Shown here: positions 1 to 6,295 of the stretch, piece by piece
Position numbering within the stretch: position 1 is the first letter of the stretch
How the letters are laid out: each line of letters starts with the position of its first letter
Notes under the pieces: model-generated
Databases searched by the model: none
What the model was told of the DNA's origin: nothing
Seen by the model: the letters and a program-made list of their open reading frames with translations, nothing else
Source: a virus
DNA: 21,661 nucleotides
Direction: 5' to 3' (one strand)
IMG/VR virus record: IMGVR_UViG_3300015171_000038
Coordinates: 1-21,661 of that record
Translations under genes and position numbers: made by a program

Positions 1-37
1 ACCACGACCACGACCCCGACCGCGACCCGACTTTCAC
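1..37 (-). CDS. 5' end of an unidentified gene (partial)
   Basis: Only the first 12 codons are in the window. A GTG at 37 reads leftwards and is preceded on the minus strand by AAGGAGG with a 6-base gap, one of the best ribosome binding sites here. The visible residues are MKVGSRSGSWSW, Ser/Gly/Trp-rich. It follows the 254-aa gene by about 19 bases, so it is probably the next gene of the same leftward operon. Nothing can be said about its function. The TCG-GGG/TGG triplet pattern could also be low-complexity DNA. Confidence 0.5.
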   Translation of the reverse strand, partial: MKVGSRSGSWSW

Positions 38-56
38 GGGAAACCTCCTTAAAAAT

Positions 57-821
57 TTAGAAAGGAATCTGATCAATAGGGTGATTAGGCGCCTTCAGGT
101 CGCTGTCGTCGACCACGACGCTCGCCGTCCGCACGACGCGGTACCAGTTAAGCGCTGCGTCCATCTCCTCGCTCGAGGACCGACGCTTCTCGCCCACGTC
201 GGCAACGTAGAACTGGCCGAGGTCGTTCTTCTCTAGGCGCGACGACAGAGTAAAGACCCGACTCGCTGGCGGCTCCTTGAACATCTTAAGCTTGGCGAAG
301 ATCGTCGCCAACTTGCGGCCCGCCGTATAGCTCGTGCGCCTAAAGCTCAGCATGTAGGGCATATAGGTGCCCGACTTAATATCGTCGAGCAGCAGCACGT
401 AGTAGTTAAGACACCGGTCACGCCGCACCGTTCCGCCCGACGACTGCTCTTCGGTCGCCCAGTCCTTATTGTGCGCCGTCATCGGCACCGTCTCTTTATA
501 CTCAGCCTTGCCGCCCACGGCCTGCTCGAAAACTACCCACGTCTTCGTCGAGTGGAAGGGGATAAACTCCAGGGGCTTGTCCTTGCCGCCCAGCAAGGCG
601 CCGGTCAGCGAGTCGCGAAACTCACCCTGCTTCGCCTCGTCGGCGGCGACGAGCTTAGACAGCCCCTGCATCAGCAGGATCTTCGGCACGATAATGTCCG
701 CCGCGTCGACGTTCTCGCTCCCCCACGCCTCAGGCACGTCCGCCGGATGCGCCAGCGCCGCTTCAGTCTTTACGGCCAGCTCACCCGCCACCACTGCTAC
801 GTCGTCTTTCTTCTTCGTCAT
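57..821 (-). CDS. Phage protein of unknown function, possibly DNA-binding (254 aa)
   Basis: I place the start at ATG 821 (MTKKKDD...) because GGAG lies 10 bases upstream of it. The GTG at 830 is only 1 base from the same GGAG. The protein has an Ala/Glu-rich N-terminus, then a globular part opening with IIVPKILLMQG, followed by a stretch containing LEFIPFHSTKTWVVFE and several basic/aromatic segments, and ends in DQIPF. No enzymatic motif is visible. Its position in an operon with an SNF2 helicase, and a general resemblance to phage single-strand-binding or annealing-associated proteins, suggest a nucleic-acid role, but that is inference. The upstream 49-aa gene ends 5 bases before this start, so translation is probably coupled. 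Confidence 0.75.
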   Translation of the reverse strand: MTKKKDDVAVVAGELAVKTEAALAHPADVPEAWGSENVDAADIIVPKILLMQGLSKLVAADEAKQGEFRDSLTGALLGGKDKPLEFIPFHSTKTWVVFEQAVGGKAEYKETVPMTAHNKDWATEEQSSGGTVRRDRCLNYYVLLLDDIKSGTYMPYMLSFRRTSYTAGRKLATIFAKLKMFKEPPASRVFTLSSRLEKNDLGQFYVADVGEKRRSSSEEMDAALNWYRVVRTASVVVDDSDLKAPNHPIDQIPF

Positions 822-826
822 TTCGA

Positions 827-976
827 TCACACTCCGTCAATAGTATTAATGATGGCCTTAGCGCTCGCGCGCAAGACCGGTAAGTCTCGACAAATATCCC
901 CGATAATGTCCTCCAACTCGCCGAGGCGGAGCCACAACTCCTGAATGTCGGACTCGAGGATCTCGAGGTCGGTCAC
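827..976 (-). CDS. Small acidic coiled-coil-like protein (49 aa)
   Basis: GTG at 976 opens a 49-codon frame (VTDLEILESDIQELWLRLG...) that ends with TGA at 829-827. Its GTG overlaps the TGA of the upstream 154-aa gene as GTGA, and GGAGGGGG sits just upstream, so both coupling and a strong ribosome binding site support it. Leu, Ile and Glu at heptad-like spacing suggest a short amphipathic helix or coiled coil. It fills the otherwise empty gap between two operon genes almost exactly. I do not recognise a family. It could be a small accessory subunit of a neighbour. Confidence 0.7.
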   Translation of the reverse strand: MTDLEILESDIQELWLRLGELEDIIGDICRDLPVLRASAKAIINTIDGV

Positions 977-1437
977 TTCCCCCTCCGCATCGTCAAAGTC
1001 TTGGCAAAGCTCGGCTCGCCAATCCCCGGCATCTTATAGTCCGGTAGCCCGGCCGCGACGGCCGCCTCAAACTCCGCCTTATAGAGGGCGTTCAGCGTCT
1101 GAAAGTTGACCGTGATCAGGTTCTCGAATACCCCCTTGTCGCGCAGGTAGGCGAAGAACTGGGCGCGCCGGTCGTCGTCCTTAGGGACCGTCACCGACAT
1201 GCGCTGGGTCGTGTAGACGAGCCCGCGGCTGGCGCAGTGGTACTTCTCCATTCCCGCATCGTCCATATAGGCCTGCACCTTCGCCTTCAGGGCCTCGCAC
1301 CGGGCGGACTTCTCTTTAAAATGCTGCTCGGCAATCTCGGCCTCGTCGCGGGCGTCCCACAGGTCGCGGCACAGGGTGTCAAACGCGACGAGGTCAATCG
1401 ACTCTTTTGGCTCCTCGAAGTCGGCTAGCGTGGTCAT
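973..1437 (-). CDS. Coiled-coil phage protein, Gp157/Gam-like in shape (154 aa)
   Basis: The first third (about residues 15-60) is a charged helix rich in Asp, Glu, Ala and Lys, consistent with a coiled coil. The rest is a compact domain containing HCASRGLVYTTQ and ending in MPGIGEPSFAKTLTMRRGK. A long N-terminal coiled coil followed by a small C-terminal domain ending in Pro-Gly and basic residues recalls siphovirus Gp157-type and Gam-type nuclease-inhibitor proteins, which sit in recombination operons. The match is by shape and context only. The ATG at 1437 overlaps the stop of the 113-aa gene (ATGA), and its own stop overlaps the next GTG, so it is translationally coupled on both sides. 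Confidence 0.75.
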   Translation of the reverse strand: MTTLADFEEPKESIDLVAFDTLCRDLWDARDEAEIAEQHFKEKSARCEALKAKVQAYMDDAGMEKYHCASRGLVYTTQRMSVTVPKDDDRRAQFFAYLRDKGVFENLITVNFQTLNALYKAEFEAAVAAGLPDYKMPGIGEPSFAKTLTMRRGK

Positions 1438-1775
1438 TGCTTCGCCACTCCGAGCTGGCCTTCGAGCGCCGCGAGGCGCGCCTCTAGGTTGATGACGCGC
1501 GTGACGATCGACGACTTCTTACCGAAGCGTTCAACCGTGTTTTCCTTCGGCTGAAACCACTCCTCGCCGTAGATCATATACTTCTCGAAGCAACCCTCGA
1601 CGGTTGCTGCACTCTTATGATGCCGCTTGGCGGCGGCGACAAAGTCAGGCGCCCGGCCTTTCGCCTTCTTCTCGGCCGCGAGCTCTTTCGCGATCTTAAG
1701 CTTGACCTCGCCCGGCTCGTGCTTCTTAAGAAACTTTTTTCCCGTACTCGACACCACCTCGATTTCACGCGTCAT
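1434..1775 (-). CDS. Basic phage protein of unknown function (113 aa)
   Basis: ATG 1775 has GGAG 8 bases upstream. The N-terminal 40 residues are very Lys-rich. Residues about 43-65 (PDFVAAAKRHHKSAATVEGC) could form a helix-turn-helix-like pair, and the last 25 residues (VINLEARLAALEGQLG) form a short coiled coil. It begins 13 bases after the SNF2 helicase stop and its own stop overlaps the next start as ATGA. A DNA-binding accessory role is plausible from the charge and the operon, but no family is recognised. Confidence 0.7.
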   Translation of the reverse strand: MTREIEVVSSTGKKFLKKHEPGEVKLKIAKELAAEKKAKGRAPDFVAAAKRHHKSAATVEGCFEKYMIYGEEWFQPKENTVERFGKKSSIVTRVINLEARLAALEGQLGVAKQ

Positions 1776-1788
1776 ACTCGTTTCTCCA

Positions 1789-3183
1789 TTAAAGTTGATC
1801 TCGCCACTGTAAAATCCTGTCCGCGATATTCTGTTTAGACGCCAGGGCGTCTAGCACCAGGTCGTCGATCGTGCCGGGGGCGACGAGGTCAACCCGCGTG
1901 ATCTTCTCGTGAATCTCCGAGCCGCCGCGGTGGTTCCTAGACTCCGACTGCAGGTCGTGCTCTAGGCTAAAGCCGCGGCTAAAGTAGACCGAGTAGCTCG
2001 CGGCCGTAAGCGTGACGCCGACGCCGCCCGCCCCTTGGTTGGCGATCATAACCCGCACCGCCGGATCAGTCTGGAAGGCGTCGATAGCCGGCTGCCGGTC
2101 CTTGTCCGGCGTCTCGCCCGTCAGCTCGACGGACCGTAGGCCGAGGGCCACGCAGACGCCGCGTATGGCGGCGTAGTTCTGCTTAAAGACCGCCCAGACG
2201 ATGACCTTGTGGCCCTCGGCCAGGTCTTCGAGCAGGTCCTTTAAAGCATCGACCCGGGGATTGTCCTCGAACGCCGTCTCGCGCCCGTCCTCCGTCTTGG
2301 CAAACCCCGAGACGATCTGCTGCAGGCGCAGGGCCTTCGTCAAGGCCAACTGGGCGACGCAGGCCGAGTCGCTGAGGTAGGTCACCAGGTGCTGGGCCAT
2401 CTCCCTATAGGCCTTCGCCTGGGCCGCGCCCATCTCGACCTCGACGCGCGTCTTAACCAGCGGCGGCAAGTCTAGGCACTCGGCCTTCGTGACGCGCATG
2501 GCCTTCTTATAGATGATCCGGTTAAGCTCCTCGTAGGCCCCTGGCCGGATCTGCCAGTTCGGAAAGTAGGCGTGCTTAGGCATGGCCACGTTCCGGTCGA
2601 CAAAGTACTTGGCCCTAAAGAAGTAGAAGTTACAGCCAAACGTCTCACCAGAGTCGAGCACCCGAAACTGCTGGAAGATGTCGAGCGGCGAGTTTAGGAC
2701 CGGCGAGCCCGACAGGATGTAGCGGTGCTTTGCGAAGTCGGCCAACTTTGCAATGCGCTTAGACCGCAGGGACTGCGGGGACTTTAGCCGCTGGCTCTCG
2801 TCGCATACGACGACCTCGGGGCGCCACTCGGTTAGAGCTCCCCACAGCTCGCCCATCTGCGAGGCCTCGTAGTTGGTGACGAAGATTCGGGCCTTTGAGT
2901 AGAAGGTTTTTACGCGTTTTTTCACCGGCCCGACGAGCGGCGCGACCTCGTCACGCGCGATGCCTAAGGCCAGGGCCTCGCGCCGCCAGTTCTCGACCAC
3001 GACTTTGGGGCATAAAATTACGGTGCGCGGCAGCCGGCCGCCGTTGCGGCCCGCCAGCGTCTTAAGGATGCATAGCGTCGTGCGCGTCTTGCCGGTCCCC
3101 ATCTCGTGGAACAGCGCATAGTCGCGCACGCCCTCGGCAGTAGCGAGCTCTAGGGCGCGGCGTTGGTGGGACCAGAGTTCCAT
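1789..3183 (-). CDS. SNF2-type superfamily 2 helicase/ATPase (464 aa)
   Basis: The motifs of an SF2 SNF2-like DNA translocase appear in order: Walker A MGTGKT (residues 28-33), motif Ia around VILCPKVVVENW, motif II CDESQ with D128 and E129 (DESQ instead of the usual DEAH/DEGH), motif III LSGSP (157-161), a C-terminal RecA-like lobe from about 320, and motif VI QSESRNHRGGS (from 412) with both arginines. At 464 aa it is a minimal phage form without extra DNA-binding domains. Known phage homologues sit in replication or recombination operons, and remodelling of DNA or displacement of proteins is likely. It is the first gene of the leftward operon. The start has no clear Shine-Dalgarno sequence, and an in-frame TAA lies 25-27 bases upstream, so ATG 3183 is the only normal start. 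Confidence 0.93.
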   Translation of the reverse strand: MELWSHQRRALELATAEGVRDYALFHEMGTGKTRTTLCILKTLAGRNGGRLPRTVILCPKVVVENWRREALALGIARDEVAPLVGPVKKRVKTFYSKARIFVTNYEASQMGELWGALTEWRPEVVVCDESQRLKSPQSLRSKRIAKLADFAKHRYILSGSPVLNSPLDIFQQFRVLDSGETFGCNFYFFRAKYFVDRNVAMPKHAYFPNWQIRPGAYEELNRIIYKKAMRVTKAECLDLPPLVKTRVEVEMGAAQAKAYREMAQHLVTYLSDSACVAQLALTKALRLQQIVSGFAKTEDGRETAFEDNPRVDALKDLLEDLAEGHKVIVWAVFKQNYAAIRGVCVALGLRSVELTGETPDKDRQPAIDAFQTDPAVRVMIANQGAGGVGVTLTAASYSVYFSRGFSLEHDLQSESRNHRGGSEIHEKITRVDLVAPGTIDDLVLDALASKQNIADRILQWRDQL

Positions 3184-3278
3184 AGGGCGAACTATTAGCC
3201 CATTTTTTTATAGCTAGCTAGCATTTTTTTGGCTAGGTTTGTCCGGCACTTCCCCCAATGGTATCAGGTGTATAAAAA
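3184..3278. promoter_or_regulatory. Divergent control region between early operons
   Basis: This 95-base gap separates the leftward helicase operon from the rightward primase operon, so both promoters probably lie here. It contains two seven-T runs (3203-3209 and 3224-3230) around the palindrome GCTAGCTAGC (3213-3222). Further out are a GGGC/GCCC dyad just before the helicase start (3185-3201) and a TATAAA next to the primase start. No convincing -35/-10 pair was found. The dyads could be operator sites for an early repressor. Confidence 0.45.
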
Positions 3279-4124
3279 ATGATCTCGTACCACCCGCTAA
3301 GCGACCGCCAGCACGTCGGCCAGCACTGGGCCAAAGGTTTTAAAACCCTAGAGGAGCGCGGCATTGAGGACATTGCAAGCGCTATTTTAAAGTACGCCTG
3401 GTCCGGTATTGTCTGGAAAGATGGCACCCGGCTAAAAGCCAACTTCCTATTCTCCGACTACTGCGTCCTCGATATCGACGACGAGCTACACGAGTATAGT
3501 TTAGAGCAAGCTAAACAAGACTACTGCGACATGGTCCACGTCATCGGTACGACGCGCAGTCACCGCAAACTAAAGAACAACACCGTGTGCGACCGCTACC
3601 GGATCGTCACCCCGTGGGACCGGCGCATCGACGACCGGCTCTTATACGAAGGGAATATGCAGTGGCTGCGTAAGAAGAACGACGCCATCGACGGCTCGAC
3701 ACTTAGCGGCGCACAGCATTTTTTTCAGTGCATAGAAATCGTTAGCATGTCAACCGAAGGCTACAAACAGGACGTTCTGAATAAGAAAACCAAGGAGGAC
3801 GTGACAGGGGCGGCCGAGTACGAGGCATACTTAAAGGCTCGACGGTGCGAATACGGGTTCCTAAAACGACTGCCCGACTGGGTCGAACGGTTTCTACGCG
3901 AAGGCGAGAAGGCCGCGGGCAAGCGTCACTATAAAACTCTCGCCGTCGCCATCGCCATGGTCGAACACGGCCTGCCAGTGGAGGAAATACATGACCGACT
4001 AACCAAAGTGCCAATCTCTCGCGAGTATCGACCCGGTGAAGTTATAGGCCTCATTCGGTATGCACAGCAGACGTTGAAGGGGAAGTTGCGCGATGGCGAA
4101 AATCAAAAAGGCAGTGATCTATAA
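3279..4124 (+). CDS. Primase, archaeo-eukaryotic (PrimPol-like) type, predicted (281 aa)
   Basis: The N-terminal half shows the three-part signature expected of AEP-family primases: VLDIDD (D65, D67) for motif I, TTRSH (S94, H95) for motif II, then AIDGS with D138 followed by an aromatic-rich strand (AQHFFQC) for motif III. The C-terminal 100 residues are helical, as in primase accessory domains. It would make RNA or DNA primers at the phage origin. The immediately downstream overlapping gene is a D5-like helicase, the usual partner of such primases. ATG 3279 has AGGTG 8 bases upstream. The last 32 bases overlap the helicase gene. The motifs are partial, so a catalytic assay or structure comparison would be decisive. 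Confidence 0.68.
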   Translation: MISYHPLSDRQHVGQHWAKGFKTLEERGIEDIASAILKYAWSGIVWKDGTRLKANFLFSDYCVLDIDDELHEYSLEQAKQDYCDMVHVIGTTRSHRKLKNNTVCDRYRIVTPWDRRIDDRLLYEGNMQWLRKKNDAIDGSTLSGAQHFFQCIEIVSMSTEGYKQDVLNKKTKEDVTGAAEYEAYLKARRCEYGFLKRLPDWVERFLREGEKAAGKRHYKTLAVAIAMVEHGLPVEEIHDRLTKVPISREYRPGEVIGLIRYAQQTLKGKLRDGENQKGSDL

Positions 4125-5394
4125 CATGATGGCAAGGAGGATCGAGGCGGGGGATTTAGATGAAAAATACTGCTCATATGAGCCGAGCTGCGGCGTGCGC
4201 GTGCCGCTAAAGATAATAGAGGAGCCCGACGTGGTCAGCGTCGTGCCACTCTCAGCGATCACCCACAGTATTCTTACAAGGTGTGAACGGGAGGATATGA
4301 AACCTTCGGCCGAATTGCAACTGACACAAGAAGAGGCCGTGTCGGCCTCCAAGTACTGGCTCGGCTTTATCACCCCCAAGCCCGAGCCTAAATGCTTTAG
4401 CTGGCCCGGCGAGACCGGCCTGACCTTCCAACGCCTGCCGTGGCCCGCGGCCGAAGGGCCGACGCCGACGTGGGACGCGCTGCTCGGACGCATGAGCAAT
4501 AAAGAGGCCTTCACAGCCTTTATCGGATCGCTCTTTGTCGAGGAAAGCTACGCCCAGCAGTACTGCTGGGTCTTCGGCGCCGGCGGCGAAGGCAAGGGCT
4601 GCATTAACCGGTTTTTAGAGAAAGTCTTTGGTCGCGCCTACTGTAGTAAGCAGCCGCCAGAACGAGGCGATAAGTTTTGGAGTTTTGGGCTTATCAACAA
4701 GCGCATCGTCGTCTTCCCCGACTGCAACAACACCGGCTTTACGGCGGGGGGTGTCTTCAAGTCCCTGACCGGCGGGGACCCGATCAGCGTCGAAGCCAAA
4801 GGCGAAATGTCTTACGTGGCCAAGCTGCGCGCCAAGTACCTATTTTTCTCCAACGAACAACCGTCGCTGTCGTCCGAACGGGCCGACATGCGGCGCATCA
4901 TATACTGCGAGATGACCCCGCGCGAGACCGACGAGGTGGACCCGACCTTTGAAGAGCGGCTGTGGGCCGAGGGTGGCGTTTTTATAGGCAACTGTCTCGC
5001 CTTCTACCGGAAGAAGTGCCCCAACCACTGCGCCATACCGACCGACCACGACGCCATCAACGACCGGGTTGAGGAGCTCGAAGCCGAGCATGAGGCGACA
5101 CTGGCGACCTACTTCGACCGTCCCGCCGTCAGTGTATGCACCGAGTGGGCGACCGGTCGAGAGGTCTGGGCGACCCTGACCCAAAACGCTCATATGAACC
5201 GGCGGCAAATAGAGGCCTTCCTTAGCTGGTTGAAAAGAAAGCACAATATCTGCCGTAAGAAGATCGGGAAAAGCGGAGCGAAGGCATACGACCGGTTGAA
5301 AATAAAGCCGATCAGCCGGCCTAAAAAAGACTCCGGTCAGTCCTCATATGCCGACCGGCAAGAGGACCGGCAAGAGGACCGGCGAGAGGATTAG
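4093..5394 (+). CDS. Superfamily 3 (D5-like) replicative helicase (433 aa)
   Basis: The centre of the protein (about 155-275) carries the SF3 set: P-loop GAGGEGKG (162-169, K168), Walker B RIVVFPD with D210, the D5-type FKSLTGGDPISVEAKG, motif C YLFFSNEQP with N254, and a downstream RRIIYCEMTP likely to contain the arginine finger. The P-loop ends GKG rather than GKS/T. The C-terminal 90 residues are basic and may bind DNA. The start at 4093 has GGGGAAG 7 bases upstream. It probably unwinds the iteron region that begins at its own stop codon and works with the overlapping primase. The tail encodes a repeated DRQE motif from tandem 12-bp repeats. Confidence 0.88.
   Translation: MAKIKKAVIYNMMARRIEAGDLDEKYCSYEPSCGVRVPLKIIEEPDVVSVVPLSAITHSILTRCEREDMKPSAELQLTQEEAVSASKYWLGFITPKPEPKCFSWPGETGLTFQRLPWPAAEGPTPTWDALLGRMSNKEAFTAFIGSLFVEESYAQQYCWVFGAGGEGKGCINRFLEKVFGRAYCSKQPPERGDKFWSFGLINKRIVVFPDCNNTGFTAGGVFKSLTGGDPISVEAKGEMSYVAKLRAKYLFFSNEQPSLSSERADMRRIIYCEMTPRETDEVDPTFEERLWAEGGVFIGNCLAFYRKKCPNHCAIPTDHDAINDRVEELEAEHEATLATYFDRPAVSVCTEWATGREVWATLTQNAHMNRRQIEAFLSWLKRKHNICRKKIGKSGAKAYDRLKIKPISRPKKDSGQSSYADRQEDRQEDRRED
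5353..5388 (+). repeat. Three tandem 12-bp repeats at the helicase 3' end
   Basis: GACCGGCAAGAG is repeated at 5353-5364 and 5365-5376, with a one-base variant at 5377-5388. It encodes DRQE-DRQE-DRRE at the extreme C-terminus of the helicase and runs directly into the iteron cluster. It may be a simple slippage repeat or part of the origin's binding array. Confidence 0.85.
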
Positions 5395-5516
5395 GAGACG
5401 GCAGGAGACAGCAGGGGGACAGCAGTTGGGACGGCACAGAACCTTTGGGAGAGTAGGTGGAGACAGCAGAGACAGCATATTTTGTGAATCACATCAGGAA
5501 ATATAATACATAATAG

Positions 5517-5525
5517 TTATCCACA
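5517..5525 (+). promoter_or_regulatory. DnaA box
   Basis: TTATCCACA is an exact match to the bacterial DnaA consensus and sits in the AT-rich core between the two iteron arms. It suggests that the host initiator helps open this origin. Confidence 0.75.
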
Positions 5526-5629
5526 GGGGCGTACGTATATATAGGGTTGCATTTGTTTTTCGATTTTTGCTGTCTCTGCCGTCTCCGCCTAGAGCCCCAA
5601 GGGATTGGTGTTGTCTCCCCTGCTGTCCC

Positions 5630-5652
5630 GGAGACAGCACGGTGCTGTCTCC
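5630..5652. repeat. Perfect 23-bp palindrome made of two iterons
   Basis: The arms GGAGACAGCAC and GTGCTGTCTCC are perfectly complementary around one G. The left arm can also pair with TGCTGTC at 5621-5627. No T run follows, so an intrinsic terminator is unlikely. A binding site for a dimer, or an extruded hairpin at the origin, fits better. Confidence 0.85.
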
Positions 5653-5674
5653 CGACACTAAAACCGGCAAAATA

Positions 5675-5708
5675 TGTGCGTAAATTAAGCAGTCTGTGCG
5701 TAAATTAA
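5675..5708 (+). promoter_or_regulatory. Direct repeat upstream of the accessory operon
   Basis: TGTGCGTAAATTAA occurs at 5675-5688 and again at 5695-5708, a period of 20 bases or about two helical turns. The second copy ends just before the AGGAGG of the next gene. Spacing on one face of the helix suggests paired binding sites for a regulator of the rightward accessory genes. Confidence 0.55.
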
Positions 5709-5723
5709 ACAGGAGGTGGAGAG

Positions 5724-6062
5724 TTGAATTTCGACAAATTTGAGAAGCTTCTAATGTTAACCGGTAGCGACAACGACCACGAGGCTCTTTCAGCCATCCG
5801 TCACGCCAACATGATGCTGGCGAAAGAAAACTTCTCGTGGTGCCACGTGCTAAAGCGGAGCAGGGTCGCCGGGCAACCGGTGGAGCAGGCGGCCGACGAC
5901 CGAATCAGGGACATGCTGGATGACTGCCTGGAATATGTCACCGGGAATGGGGTTGATTTCATTGAGTCTTTGGACTCTCAATATACTGCGCGTGGCTGGC
6001 TTTCGAGCAAGCAAATCGCTGCCTTAGAGAAGTTCTTCCGCAACCTAAAGAAATACCCATGA
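5724..6062 (+). CDS. Phage protein of unknown function (112 aa)
   Basis: The start is TTG at 5724, chosen because AGGAGG lies 7 bases upstream and the frame opens there as MNFDKFEKLLMLTG. The N-terminal half (LTGSDNDHEALSAIRHANMM) resembles the small helical domain seen at the front of DUF2786-type phage proteins. The C-terminus (WLSSKQIAALEKFFRNL) is a pattern common in small phage proteins. No catalytic residues are evident. It is the first gene after the origin, and its stop codon overlaps the start of the disrupted zinc-ribbon ORF. Confidence 0.75.
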   Translation: MNFDKFEKLLMLTGSDNDHEALSAIRHANMMLAKENFSWCHVLKRSRVAGQPVEQAADDRIRDMLDDCLEYVTGNGVDFIESLDSQYTARGWLSSKQIAALEKFFRNLKKYP

Positions 6063-6200
6063 AAAAAACGCAAACGTAAGCGGCAGCACCCCCCTGCGGC
6101 CGATCGACCCGACCCCTGCGCCCTGTGTGGCCGCAAGCCCCTTCTCTATGATGGCCGGTTCAGGTGCCTGCGGTGCTTCCCGGACGATCATACATGTTAA
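6059..6200 (+). pseudogene. Zinc-ribbon microprotein ORF broken (or slipped) at an A7 run
   Basis: ATG at 6059 overlaps the previous stop as ATGA, the coupling used throughout this genome, but runs into seven A (6062-6068) and stops after six codons. With one A fewer, the same start would read MKKRKRKRQHPPAADRPDP and continue through CALC and CLRC to FPDDHTC, 46 codons in all, ending at TAA 6198. Two CxxC pairs 12 residues apart make a typical zinc knuckle, and the N-terminus is strongly basic. The continuation is also the direct in-frame extension past the TGA of the 112-aa gene. It may be a real gene with a sequencing indel, a decayed gene, or one expressed by slippage on the A run or by readthrough. 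Confidence 0.5.
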
Positions 6201-6218
6201 TAATATCGAGCACTTACA

Positions 6219-6247
6219 AAATACTTTGTACCCACACTAAAGTATTT
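6219..6247. promoter_or_regulatory. Inverted repeat, likely operator
   Basis: AAATACTTT (6219-6227) and AAAGTATTT (6239-6247) are perfect inverted arms separated by 11 bases, in the 95-base gap before the 271-aa gene. There is no T tract after it, so a terminator is unlikely. The TTTACA overlapping its right arm could be a -35 element. A dimeric repressor site is the simplest reading; the ribbon-helix-helix protein at 7457-7702 is a possible binder, but that is a guess. Confidence 0.5.
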
Positions 6248-6295
6248 ACAGGATATGCCGATAGGGTTTAGGTAAGCAACGAGGGAGGGGACCCA

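Larger units (their letters stand above)
5394..5652. other. Candidate replication origin with iterons
   Basis: This stretch and its flank form the 329-base gap between genes. I count twelve copies of a 10-bp element, GGAGACAGCA with small variations. Six point rightwards at 5394, 5404, 5415, 5427, 5459 and 5469. Six lie after the core at 5568, 5577, 5609, 5621, 5630 and 5643, five of them inverted. Between the two arms lies an AT-rich core (about 5478-5567) with TTATCCACA, a perfect DnaA box, and a TATAAT. Iterons flanking an AT-rich unwinding element and a DnaA box, next to primase and helicase genes, are the classical plan of a theta-type origin. The iteron-binding protein is not identified; the helicase or primase could serve. 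Confidence 0.78.

Noticed and set aside
469-944. Plus-strand open frames opposite the 254-aa gene
   Set aside because: They lie antisense to a coupled operon, lack ribosome binding sites and have Arg/His/Ser-rich low-complexity translations.
5502-5507. Promoter at TATAAT
   Set aside because: The hexamer is perfect, but no -35 lies at a proper distance (TTGTGA is only 14 bases away). It sits in the AT-rich origin core, so I do not call a promoter.
5394-5652. CRISPR-like array
   Set aside because: The repeats are 10 bp, irregularly spaced and in both orientations, with no spacers of constant size.
5630-5652. Intrinsic terminator
   Set aside because: The palindrome is perfect but is followed by CGACACTA, with no T run, and both arms are iteron copies.
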